From: Triatoma infestans
Taxonomy: Eukaryota; Arthropoda; Insecta; Hemiptera; Reduviidae
DNA length: 64,000 nt
Assembly (NCBI GenBank): GCA_011037195.1
Contig: JAAEAF010002627.1
Location: forward strand, 17,035-81,034
Direction: 5' to 3'
Part shown: positions 1 through 8,965 of the stretch, in pieces
Numbering within the stretch: position 1 is the first letter of the stretch
Layout of the letters: each line of letters begins with the position of its first letter
Translations under genes and position numbers: made by a program
Notes under the pieces: generated by a model
Told to the model about the DNA's origin: nothing
Database searches by the model: none
The model's input: only the letters and a program-made list of their open reading frames with translations

Positions 1-150
1 AATGTCACTCAGTTAGTTTTAAAATTTAAATTTGTACAAGCTTTGTTAGGTTAAGATATAGAGCGCTCAAGTATACAATAATTGAAATCTCTACCAACAT
101 TTTTATGGTCAGCCCGTAATTGTAACGTTGGAATTTTAATGACTATTTAT
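1..150 (+). repeat. Dispersed repeat fragment, related to 26758-26912
   Basis: The stretch from about base 30 to 145 shares an ordered series of short matches with 26786-26912, including 'ttgtacaag/ttgtacacaag', 'tatacaa', 'ccaacatttttatggtcagccc' (ccaccatttttatggcc in the other copy) and 'taacgttgga'. Both copies run in the same orientation. No coding potential is visible and the family is not recognised. The window edge cuts it, so its true start is unknown. Confidence 0.5.
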
Positions 151-775
151 AAAGAGGATGTGTGATAGTTTGTAATATTTTTATGTCTTCAATCATTAAT
201 ATTAAAAAAAAAAAAAGTCTAAACCATGATTTGGCCAATAAATTTGGTGGAAAATTAGTTTGCGGTGCACATAATGACAAAATGGAGATAATAAGAATTT
301 TTTTTTTTTTTTTTATCTTCAAGCTGAAATTAATGATATCGTTAAGGGTGAGTTACCGCAGTAATCTTCTAGAGGTTCATCAGGAGAATATTACCCTCTG
401 TTTGTTCCTTGGTCGTTTATACTACTAATTTATTCATTTAAACTTGTCGCTTCCTCGTTTTGTGTGAGAAAATCTGTGTGAGGTTTGTGAAATGAGATCT
501 TTGAAATTAATGTATCTTGTCCAGTGTAGTAATGTCATAAAATCTATATATCGGTGAAAAAATCAATGTCTCATCCATGATTCTGGATACACTATGATGA
601 TGGAAGAAAATCTGAAAACGAATAGAATTAAAAATATAAAAAAATCCGCAGCATGCGATAATTAGTTTAAATCAGACTATTCAAATCAGACTCTTCCAAA
701 ATTAAAAATAATGGAATAATTTTGATTAATAGATGAATGTAAAAAAAGCATAAATGATGAAATTTTATTTTTTAT
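150..775. other. AT-rich stretch with no recognised feature
   Basis: It contains homopolymer runs, for example A at about 205-216 and T at about 299-314, and one short chance ORF encoding poly-Phe/Lys. I see no motif, repeat copy or RNA gene that I can support. Confidence 0.6.
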
Positions 776-836
776 GGTAGCATGCTTCAATATTTAGTTC
801 TAACCAGTTTCGGATTTTCATCAATTACAGCGCCCG
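774..836 (-). repeat. Degraded arm of a ribozyme-type foldback (beta family)
   Basis: On the minus strand this reads as a decayed beta arm: the stem II hairpin with GATGAAAATCC and the following GAAAC are present, and 'tagcatgc' matches the beta arms near 4155 and 47690. The hammerhead core is broken: the expected CUGACGA is replaced by CTGTAAT. It is probably the oldest of the beta pieces in the window. Confidence 0.5.
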
Positions 837-946
837 CTTAAGCGGTTACGTCGCCTCGCAAAAATAGTCAATAAGGGGGGCCGCCCCTTAAGTACATTAG
901 GTTATTTATTTTAAAGGGGAAATGAATATCGAGTACTTTCCCCTTC

Positions 947-1185
947 TTGTGTATGTTTAATATGAATGTATTTATTAGCGTGGATGTATTGTTAGCGAGA
1001 ACGTATTTATTAGACGTTTTTTATAGCGTGAATATATTTATTGGCAAGATTGTATTTATTAGCGAAAATGTATTTATTGGAGAGAATGTATTTATTAGCG
1101 AGAATGTAATTATAAACGATAACGGTTTTATAGTGGAATGTATTTATTGGAGAGAATGTATTTGTAAGCGAGAATGCTGGTATAA
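947..1185 (+). repeat. Degenerate minisatellite, unit about 18 bp
   Basis: The unit GAATGTATTTATTAGCGA recurs about a dozen times with substitutions (attagcg, attggag). Because 18 is a multiple of three, an 83-codon frame stays open and shows repeating VFISEN/VFIGEN peptides. That frame has no start context, signal or domain and is best read as a by-product of the repeat. Confidence 0.75.
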
Positions 1186-1399
1186 ATGGTTAGGTTAGTT
1201 TTTTATCTTCTATTTTGGGGTTGAAAGAAATTATATAAAAGTAATTCAATCCCATAGGTTTAGTTTAATTTAGGTGTAGTCTCTTATTTAGGGTGCAGGA
1301 ACATAACTGAGCACTCCTCAGTTAACTCGTTCAATAGCCTCCTCAAGTAGAATTTATACGATTAAAATATCTAAAAATTACAATATTAATGAAAGAATC

Positions 1400-1714
1400 A
1401 TGTTTTGGTTTTTGCTTGGGTTTGTTAAAATAGGTTCTCCAGAAGTTAAGGGATGGCACAGTAATAACACAGTACTCCCTCTCGTCGACCAGATCGATGA
1501 AATAAGTGGGGAAGTGTGGGAAGGATCAACTTCCACCAAGGAAAAAGGAAGGATCAATGCTTCCACCCCGTTCTGCCAAGCAAAGTGTCGTGTGTGGACG
1601 CCAATTAAGGTGTTGGTGCCATCCCAGCTCGAGTGGCAAAAGAAGAGAAAGATAGTTAAAGGACGTGGGGCGCTAATGGCCATAAGTGTCGATCCCCCCC
1701 CCCACAAAGTGTAA
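1400..1714. other. GC-richer block, open on both strands, unrecognised
   Basis: Base composition here is clearly less AT-rich than the flanks. Frames of 104 codons (plus, 1400-1714) and 109 codons (minus, 1378-1707) are open over the same bases. Neither shows a domain I recognise. An open frame on both strands usually reflects composition rather than a gene. It could be a fragment of an unidentified mobile element or an old captured sequence. It ends in a run of C at about 1693-1703. Confidence 0.35.
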
Positions 1715-2260
1715 ATAATTAGCTTTTAGACATTAGCAATATAAATACGCTACACACTGTAAATTTTTAGCGAACGAATAAATGGATATGTGAAATTTTC
1801 CTATTAATTGAATATTTAACACATTAATATTTTTCTCTAGATCCCTAGATTGGGCGCTGTCCATTATCATAGTAAGGTTTACAATCAATTCGTGCAAGGG
1901 AGATTGACTTCAACTATATTTTTATATCACAAATGACACTGATTGTTAATTCATGATGCTAAAATAGAGGATAAAATTATCTTCCTTCTTTGCACATACC
2001 TATATCTAAATTATAATCATACTTCTCGTTTTTCTTTTTAAATAATTATACATAATTTAACTTGAAATTTTTAGAATTAATTAAAAGATAAATTGCTGCA
2101 TTCATTAATTATGTTTTGAATTTCAAATAGTTCTTAAATTGAATAATCCTGTACAATTTATATTTGTTATTTTTCTCTTATATCGTTCCTGTTTTTTTTC
2201 TTTGAAATGTTCCAATTAAGTTTGTAAATATGTTGGATTAGGTGGATTAATTAAGCTGTT
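1715..2260. other. AT-rich stretch with no recognised feature
   Basis: No open frame, repeat copy or structured motif could be supported here. Confidence 0.55.
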
Positions 2261-2261
2261 C

Positions 2262-2388
2262 ATGTTACCTCTACAAGGTTATGTTACAAATGTAATTAGT
2301 GTTTCAGTACTGCTGAGAAAGAGGCCGAAACGTTCAGTTTTTTTCGTGTTAAAAAACTGAAGAAATAGTCACACTAATTGGTTCTTAG
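2262..2388 (+). repeat. Small hairpin with a degenerate hammerhead-like motif
   Basis: Inverted ends (AATTAGTGTTTCAGT near 2295 and ACTGAAG...ACACTAATT near 2350-2380) enclose a motif at 2309-2338. There, 4-nt flanks ACTG and CAGT pair as a stem I around CTGAGAA...GAAACGTT. The core departs from CUGANGA at one position and stem II is nearly absent, so activity is unlikely. 'acaaggttatgttac' at 2272-2286 also occurs in the loop of the beta foldback at 47826, linking this piece to that family. Confidence 0.4.
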
Positions 2389-2596
2389 TATTATTATTAT
2401 TATTACTCTCCTCACTAATGCAAGACACCAAACATTTAGGAAAAACATTGAAAGAAATAAATTCATTGGAAATAGTTTTGTTATTAAAGTAAATAATGAA
2501 GTTTCTGATATAGTGGTTTGTCTGTCACTTTTAATCCGTGGATTCTTTTCAACATTATTATAGAATTTTCCATTTTATTATTCCACATACCTATTA

Positions 2597-3690
2597 CTTT
2601 CTCAGTCTTAGTAAGAGGAAGTATTGGTTATCGTGTCAAATTTTCGATATCTAGTTTTCACTAGAAATATCCGTTTTGAGGTCCCTAGAGTATAAAAAAG
2701 TGGTTTATAGAAAATGGTGTGTGTGTACGTGTGTGTGTGTGTGTGTATACAAGGTGTCCCAAGCTATATGGATAACGACTTCTTCTCGGAAACTAAGATA
2801 GCTAGAAAAAAAATTAAAAAATACGTATCCCCCTAGTTTTTTGTTAGAAATTCAAATTTAATTTGCAAATTTGTTTTGGTGCTTCGAGAAGCGAGATACA
2901 GGCACCAACTTCATTTGCTCAAATGGGGAGGTGTGGTTTTTTATTTAAGAAATAGATTCCTCTTCTTTTTTGTAAGAAAAATTTACTTGAACGGTTTTTT
3001 TCTTTGAGCGATATTTTATGAGTTATGAATGAAAACATGATTCCTATAAGAAATTTCAAAATATTATAACGGTTTTTTTTGATTGAATAAGAAGAAAAGT
3101 ACTATTTTATTATAAATTTTACTCCTCATTAATATACAGATCTTGCTCGAACTGGCCTCCACCATTAGAGATGTATTTCTTTCCTAATGTACCTTACGAC
3201 CAAAGAAATACATCTCTAATGGTGGGGCCAGTTCGAGAAGATCTGTAATTAATGAGAGTAAATTTTAATAAAATAGTAATTTCTTTTATTAATCAAAAAA
3301 ACCGTTATAATATCATTTTGAAATTTCTTATAGGAATCATGTTTTCATTCATAACCAAAATATCGCTCAAAGAAAAAAACCATTCAAGTAAATTTTTCTT
3401 ACAAAAAATAGAGGAATCTATTTATTAAATAAAAAGCACACCTCCCCATTTGAAAAAATGAAGTTGGTGCCTGTATCTCGCTTCTGGAAGCACCAAAACT
3501 ATTTTGCAAATTAAATTTGGTTTTCTAACAAAAAAAACTACGGGGACACGTATTTTTTAGTTTTTTTCTAGCTATCTTAGTTTGCACCCCGGGTCACCCT
3601 GTATATATGTATGTATGTGAACAGCATAGCTCAAGAGCGAAAAATTATAGAAAGTTCAAACTTTTGTACCCCAAAAAAACAACCAATCCA
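2597..3690 (+). repeat. Repeat A, 5' part only, split by a foldback MITE
   Basis: Bases 2597-2749 match the start of repeat A: 'agtaagaggaagtattg', 'gtcaaattttcgatatc', 'aatatccgttttgaggtcc', then a GT microsatellite. The match resumes at 3606 with 'gtatgtatgtgaacagcatagctca'-type sequence and fades by about 3690. The interruption is the element at 2750-3601, so the MITE is younger than this copy of repeat A. Confidence 0.75.
2750..3601. mobile_element. Foldback MITE with ~410-bp arms, TATA target duplication
   Basis: Almost the whole element is one inverted repeat. The left arm (2750 to about 3185) is mirrored by the right arm (about 3195 to 3601), including the central blocks 'aaatacatctctaatggtgg' and 'atctcgcttc'. 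The tips are CAAGGTGTCCC and, on the other strand, CAGGGTGACCC. TATA flanks it on both sides (2746-2749, 3602-3605). No protein is encoded. The tip motif is typical of insect Tc1/mariner-type MITEs and is shared with 4314-5227. It lies inside repeat A, giving a clear order of insertion. Confidence 0.85.
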
Positions 3691-4125
3691 ATTATGGAAC
3701 TTGAAAGACAGAATCCATCATTTTACAAAATTTTCAGATGTTACAATACTGTAATATATTCCCCTCTTTCCCCATTTGCCTATAAAAAATAAATAAATAA
3801 ATAAATAAAATAAACAAATTAAAATTTAAAGAGAATTTTTAAACAGTTTCTTAACAAAGTATGCAATTTAAATTTTAATAATAAAATAAAGCAGATGTGA
3901 TATATATATATATATGAATAAGGAAAAAGAAAAAAAACTGAAATAAAATAGAAAGCAGATGTTTTCATTCTCAGCTAACAGATGGAGTTGTCATTTTGCA
4001 TCATATATTTATTTAATAATCTTTTTTTTTTCTTTCTCATACTTGACATTTTATTTTTAATATGTATAAATTTTTTTAAATTACCATTTCATTTTTTTTT
4101 TTTTTCTACTTGTAGACGTGAATTA
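3690..4125. other. AT-rich stretch with simple repeats
   Basis: It holds (AAAT)n at about 3789-3812, (AT)n at about 3901-3915 and several T runs. No gene-like or mobile feature is visible. Confidence 0.6.
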
Positions 4126-4172
4126 TATTGATGTTATCTGATATTTTATCCATCGTAGCATGCATATTCCAT

Positions 4173-4216
4173 TTATTCCTGACCGGTTTCAAATTTTCAT
4201 CTATCGTCAGAGCAAA
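4173..4216 (-). ncRNA. Hammerhead ribozyme-like motif, beta family, left arm
   Basis: On the minus strand the order is: stem I 5' strand TTTGCT, core CTGACGA (fits CUGANGA), a single U, stem II AGAT-GAAA-ATTT (paired, with one G-U), GAAAC, a tiny stem III with CG loop, cleavage triplet GTC, then AGGAAT, which partly pairs back to TTTGCT. All invariant core residues of a hammerhead are present. Minimal type I hammerheads with a very short stem III are known from Penelope-like elements and retrozymes. Activity is inferred, not shown. Confidence 0.55.
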
Positions 4217-4313
4217 TACACTAAGTTGGTGTAGAGAGGTCACTTCAACTTAATGTTTCTATTACACTCACACTTATTGGTTTGTTGGTTGTATATGTAT
4301 ATATATATATATA

Positions 4314-5227
4314 AAATGTGTCCCATTTAAACGGGCCACTTTTGAAATAACTCTGAAACGGACAAAGATATCAAAAAAGTGAACATAACGTTTATTGAAG
4401 TATTTGCACTCTAGTTTATGATGGTGTTAATGTTATTTGATTTTATTGCCGCCTTATACCTGAAATTGGTGATTGAAATTTGCAATTTCCTTTTGACCCC
4501 CCCACTTTTTATTACTGTATTGAAAACTACTGAAAAAATGAAGAATAATGCCGTCATGTTTCATTTCAATATTTCAAACCATTGCCGAGATATTCAATCA
4601 TGAAAGATTAAATTTTCGTAGTTTTTTTTTTCCTTTTCTTTGTTTCATAAACTAAAATTAAAAGCGAATTTTCTTATTAATTTCTAATAAATAAGAGAGT
4701 TTAAATGCTGACAATACTTAAAACCTATTTTAGAACCGTAAGAGACTTGAAAAAAATCAGGCAAAATATCATTAAAACAAAACAATATTCCAGTTTATTT
4801 ACAAAAATCGATAAAAAAATATTTCCTATTTATATTCAAAATGATTTCCTCGGCTTCATCCGAGGTCCAACATATGAAGTTGCTAATCTTATCATGTCTA
4901 TTGGAATTGCTAAGCAGGTTTGGATTAAGTCTTCTCTAAGGGCTTCTGCAGTTGTTGGTTCCTTGGCATACATTTTTTCTTTGAGATATCCCCAAGAAAG
5001 AAATCAAGAGGGTCTAAATCTAGCGAACTGGAAGTCCAGCTTACCGGTCCCTGTCTCCCTATCCAGCGGCTACTGAACATCTCATTTACTTTTATCCTTG
5101 CCTGATCGCCAGAAAACCATTATACACTAGACCGCAAATACTTCGACAAACTTTATGTTCATTTTTTTGATATCTTTCTTCGTTGAAGAGTTATTTCAAA
5201 AGTGGCCCGTTTAAATGGGACACCCTG
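4314..5227 (-). mobile_element. Mariner-superfamily element, non-autonomous, TA target duplication
   Basis: Terminal inverted repeats of about 80-100 bp share GTGTCCCATTTAA, CGGGCCACTTTTGAAATAA and 'aaagatatcaaaaaa'. The right tip reads CAGGGTGTCCC on the minus strand; the left tip is slightly diverged. TA flanks both ends. Between the repeats, the minus strand holds a decayed piece of transposase (4790-5080). The element sits in the loop of the beta foldback and is therefore younger than it. Confidence 0.8.
4790..5080 (-). pseudogene. Transposase C-terminal remnant (Tc1/mariner superfamily, DDE)
   Basis: Translated on the minus strand from about 5072, the frame begins RWIGR-GPVSW-SSLDLDPLDFFL. 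This corresponds to the 'WIGR-GP--WPPRSPDLTPLDFFLWGYLK' block common in this insect transposase group, which carries the second catalytic Asp. After a one-frame jump it continues with a stretch like YAKEPTTAEALREDLI and CLAIP, again typical of the C-terminus. Frameshifts and stops break it, and the N-terminal DNA-binding and first catalytic regions are gone. The 123-codon frame on the opposite strand (4705-5076) is a shadow. Confidence 0.7.
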
Positions 5228-5321
5228 TATGTTGGACATAATATATACAACCAACAAACCAACAAGTGTGAGTGTAACAGAAACACTAAGTTGAAGTGAA
5301 TTCTCTATACGAACTTGGTGA

Positions 5322-5365
5322 ATTTGCTCTGACGATGGATGAAAACCCGAAACCGTCAGGGACAA
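5322..5365 (+). ncRNA. Hammerhead-like motif, beta family, right arm, damaged
   Basis: CTGACGA, a U, GGAT-GAAA-ACCC and GAAAC are in order, but stem II has one mismatch. One base is missing from the stem III loop compared with other copies (ACCGTC instead of ACCGGTC). The core residues are intact; the damage lies in the stems. It probably derives from an active form shared with the left arm. Confidence 0.4.
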
Positions 5366-5574
5366 AAATGGAATATGCTTGCTTCGACCAGTAAAATATC
5401 AGATGTTATCCAGCACTGCGAACCCATCCTCGATATTCAACATATTTATGTTATTCATTTTTATTTTCTCTTACGCCAAATAAGAGGGAGAGTTATTGAT
5501 GCGATAGTGCCAGATATTCAAAATTGATTTTCCACCGGTAATACAAGTTTTGGGATCTTCTAAATTCGAACAAA

Positions 5575-5725
5575 AAAAAATGAAAGCAAATGGTCAGTGT
5601 GTGTGTGTGTGTGTGTGTGCACAGAATTTCTCAAAAATGAAAAGTCGCAGGAAGTTCAACCATGGTATTCCATTTAGGCACCACCACCATCAGACACGAA
5701 GATTTCGGGCAAAATCCTTCCTTTC
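5575..5725 (+). repeat. Repeat A internal fragment with GT microsatellite
   Basis: The order 'gcaaatggtc', (GT)n at 5597-5618, 'tctcaaaaatgaaaa', 'aggaagttcaac', 'atggtattccatttagg' follows the internal part of repeat A. It lacks both ends. Confidence 0.6.
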
Positions 5726-5820
5726 GATTTATTAACATGTAAATTATTCTATTAATAATCTAATATTTGATAAACGTTCAAGAATCTTTTTGCTTTTATA
5801 AATCGTCTTTACTCTGTTCC

Positions 5821-5851
<31 letters not shown>

Positions 5852-5875
5852 TTTTTTTATTATTATTTATTTATT
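5821..5875. repeat. (TTA)n microsatellite
   Basis: About ten TTA triplets, then a T run and further TTA/TTTA units. Next to it, up to about 6130, I see only AT-rich sequence. Confidence 0.85.
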
Positions 5876-6130
5876 GCATACAGAAATAACATTTCTTTTG
5901 CAAGGAGTTTGGTTTACAATCTACAAAAATGATATGATGTTTATAATACATAATACATAAAAGAAATAAAACTCATGACTACTGTCATAGCTGAACCAGA
6001 TGTTATTAACAAAATAATAAATGGATTAGTTAATCAGAAAGGATAAAACTCCTAATTCTTAAGGCAGTAATAGCGTATTTGTACCGTGAACAGCTTCTCG
6101 AAACAGTTGGATTCAGTATCCGAGTCAGCA

Positions 6131-6132
6131 AG

Positions 6133-6179
<47 letters not shown>

Positions 6180-6690
6180 CATCATCATCATCATCTACGG
6201 GTGGGCTATACCCCAGCACCGCAGCCAGCAAAGGTTTATTGTGCCATACCCGATAATTTCTAGTGGGTGAACCCTTCCCCCCTTAGGAGTTTAAGGGCTT
6301 TCACCACTACATCATTTTGCGTTACTATCTCTTCAGGTCGCAACGTATCAAACGTTTCGTATCGCAATTTAGTTATTGCAACGCAATCAATGAGCAGGGG
6401 GCCGTTTCTTCCTCCTCCTCCTCCTCCTCCTCCTCCCGTTTGCACAATCGTTCCGCGCTTATTAGCCCCACCTTGTGCAGCTGCTTCCTGAACCTACTAT
6501 GACTCGTAAAGAGCCCCGTCACCAGAGAATTCTGGTGGGTCATATTCATCCTTCTTTTTTTCACATTCCTGGCATCATCCTTTTAGTGTGTATAGCCCTC
6601 GGCTCCCCCCTCCCCCCTAGAGCGCCTCATGCTTGCTTCGAAGCCAATCTCCGTTCGCTGCCGGGGGACCTCTTTGAACGGAGTATTTCT
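6131..6690 (-). pseudogene. LINE family 2, 3' fragment with (ATT/ATC)n tail
   Basis: On the minus strand the sequence resembles 37021-37503: '...VTGLFTSHSRFRKQLHKVGLI', then the zinc-knuckle region, then 'IDCVAITKLRYETFDTLRPEEIV', then the 3' UTR ending 'tatagcccaccc'. A (ATT)n/(ATC)n tail follows at 6131-6195. The zinc knuckle (CRLCQEEEETASH in the intact copy) has been altered by expansion of a CTC/GAG triplet at about 6408-6436, giving a run of Glu. Frameshifts abolish coding. The upstream limit near 6690 is where similarity fades. Family 2 encodes an RNase H and a terminal CCHC knuckle (see 36753-37503). Confidence 0.75.
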
Positions 6691-7925
6691 GTCCCATTTA
6701 CTACTTAAAAATTCGGAAGTTTAAAATTTTTTTATAAATTTTTGCTCCCTCTTGTTCAATATTTGTTTTAAAAAAATTATCTTTATTATTTGACGGACGT
6801 TTTTAATAATATTTCTTTCCATTATTGCTCAATAGATATTCAATTGGTTTCTGGTCAAGAAGTTATTGGAGCAGTTTAATATTCTTATTTTAGAACCTGT
6901 ATTTATTTTGAATACAAAGTATCAAAGTTGTTCAAACAAAAATCTGGTGCGTAACATTCGGACTACTTTCTTTTACCGTTGTAAATATAATTTTATATAT
7001 ATAACTGATTTTTTTTAAACTTCAAATGTTACTCGATTTGTTCTAATATTAAATGTAGTGGAACTCCGGAATTCCATTAATAAATAAATCCTCATATCAC
7101 GTTTACAGATTTATTATAATATGTAATAACGATGGGTATGGTACCCCCACCGTTTACAACAAAAAGGGGATCGTCATTTATAAATTACGCAGTTCATTTT
7201 GATAAATGTATTCAAAAACTATTTTAAAATTCCCAACATAACGGTAAATCCTTTAGTTTTTCTGTTTATAATCTACAGATTATTTTTTTGTCTTGTGTTC
7301 TTGTTTTATTCAATATAGTTTAGACGTATTTCCTAATACATTAACCATATGGCCCGGTCTCACTTCTATATCTACCAACACAAAATTATCATAAACTGTT
7401 ATTATTACCATAAAAAACATTATAAAAAAAATCATTTAGGTTCAGTTGACTAAAAAGATTAGTTGTACATTGTGGGTTTGAACTTGCACCTTTTATAAAA
7501 ATAGTTCATTAAGATTATTTTTATTTCAATTAATTGTTTACCTTAAGATGGGAATTTTTTTTCCAAGTCTAATTAGTGTTTGTATGTAATACAATTCACT
7601 AAAAAAAATGGGACACTTATATGTTCTCTATAAAAACACAATAACTCTGTACTTTGTACTAGCTTTGGTATATTTATCTTTGTAACTAATTTACAATACA
7701 TTAATCACAAAAACTGTAACTTATTTGAGAATAAAAGTAGAAAAGTAAAAAGTAAAAATCAGAAAATAAAAAAAAGTAGAAAATTATAAATAAAAGGAAA
7801 AAAGTAGAAATTCATTTGGCGTGGCTTGCTAGTCTGGGACAGACATCGTAAGTAATGATTTTTTTTTTTTTTTTTTTTTTAATTCCACATTATTTTTAAT
7901 TTTATCGTTAAATTACTTTATTGAT
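6690..7925. other. Long AT-rich stretch with no recognised feature
   Basis: A purine-rich run (aaaagtaaaaa units) lies at about 7735-7812 and T runs lie at 7859-7880 and 7931-7947. I found no open frame of interest or repeat copy. Confidence 0.6.
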
Positions 7926-7929
7926 GGTC

Positions 7930-8159
7930 ATTTTTTTTTTTTTTTTAATTTAAGGCGCATCAACATCTATGTCATGGGCGCCCGGAGACTTCTCAGTGCA
8001 TTGCCGGTCTCCGGTCGAGTGTTCTCTCGTTACAGACAACCGGACAGTGAGCACTGTAGGGGCTCCTAGGGAGAGAAAATCTAAGGGGTGGCACACTGGA
8101 CTCGAACCCGGGACTTCCTCGTGGGAGTCCAACGCGCGCCACCACTGAACTAATCCCTT
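7930..8159 (-). mobile_element. tRNA-derived SINE, poly-A tail type
   Basis: On the minus strand the head carries a pol III A-box-like sequence (TTAGTTCAGTGGTGG) and a B box (GGGTTCGAGTCC). The shared SINE body follows ('cccttagattttctct', 'gagcccctac', 'gtccggttg', 'gaacactcgaccggagaccggcaatgcactgag'). The 3' end differs from other copies: 'gcgccttaaatt' then a poly-A tail (poly-T on the plus strand at 7931-7947). The same tail type is present at 47320-47568. It abuts a Tc1 pseudogene. Confidence 0.8.
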
Positions 8160-8164
8160 TCCTC

Positions 8165-8965
8165 ATTGCTGTTTAGGGTGCCGTCAGAAAGCGCACGATA
8201 TATGGCAAAACGTTTTGGTCTGTCACGTTCTACGATTCATCGAGCTAATCGTAAATTTTAGCGAAACTAGGCTGAGATCCGGGAGTGGTCATAGAAGGGT
8301 CATAATAGATAGGGATTTCTTTCCCACTCAGTTCAAGTAATCGGTTTCTTACAGCTATAGAAATCAGGGATAATTTATTGCAAGTTCGAGTTATTACAAA
8401 CTCTTGACAAGTTCGAAGACGATTGCGAGTAGTGTGTTTGATGGCTAGGAGACCAGCAAGCATCAAGGAATCAACGTGTAAGCAGGTTTAGCTTTTGCCA
8501 AACGCCATCTGCATTGGGCTTTAGTGCAATGGGGGAGCTTAAGTCTCTTGACAGAAGAATCGCTATTTGGCCTGTATTCTTTAGACGGACGAATTCGTAT
8601 GTGGAAAAGACAGGGGGAGTGCTTCATTCAATTTACTACTAACGGAAATGCTCCTTTTCAACGACAATCAATCAATGTAAGGATGGAATAAGTTTGGTGG
8701 ACCGCATCGAATTAATTGTTGTTGAAAATGGCCCAATGACTGCTGCTAGATATGTTGGAGAAGTTCTTCTATAGCAGTCATACCGTTGTCTCCTGGAAGA
8801 ACAACGGCTCATAATCAGGCTCCAACTTCTCTGCTACAGCTCCGCATTGCTCTACAAGAAGAATGGGTCATCCCTTCAACCACAGACTATTCAAAACTTG
8901 ATTGCATCGATGTCCTGCTGTTTTGCCAAGGGGCAATACTACGTACTAGGGGATGAGAAAAATTT
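8165..8965 (+). pseudogene. Tc1-like transposase pseudogene
   Basis: Reading across frames recovers most Tc1 landmarks in order: a helix-turn-helix piece (YMAKRFGLSRSTIHRANRKF, 8200-8260), MARRPASIKES (8440-8470), AFAKRHLHW (8495-8520), an SDES-like TEESLFGL followed by SLDGRIRMWKRQGEC (8550-8620), and near the end LRIALQEEWVIPS and IQNLIASM (8845-8910). In the family these bind the transposon ends and cut and rejoin DNA through a DDE triad. Here several stops and frameshifts destroy the frame, and the central DNARPHTA motif is not recognisable. Terminal inverted repeats were not found. Confidence 0.75.

Larger units (their letters stand above)
4125..5425. mobile_element. Beta-family ribozyme-type foldback, split by a mariner-like element
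   Basis: The left arm (about 4130-4300) and right arm (about 5235-5420) are inverted copies. Both contain 'gatgttatc(t/c)', 'gcatgcat/gcttgc' remnants, 'gcaaat', 'acttcaacttaatgtttct' and 'acactcacactt.ttgg', read in opposite directions. Each arm carries a hammerhead-like motif pointing outward (4173-4216 minus, 5322-5365 plus). The loop is interrupted by 4314-5227, which has a TA duplication at each end. Related copies lie at 18650-18862 and 47640-48050. Confidence 0.75.

Noticed and set aside
947..1198. 83-residue repeat protein
   Set aside because: Period and phase follow the 18-bp minisatellite; no start context or homologous domain.
4705..5076. 123-codon plus-strand frame without internal stops
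   Set aside because: It is antisense to a recognisable transposase remnant (WIGR...LDPLDFFL on the minus strand) inside a TIR element.
6079..6270. Poly-isoleucine frame
   Set aside because: Direct translation of the (ATT)n tail of a LINE fragment.
7950..8132. 60-codon frame over the SINE
   Set aside because: It follows the tRNA-like head and body of a repeated SINE; no protein signature.
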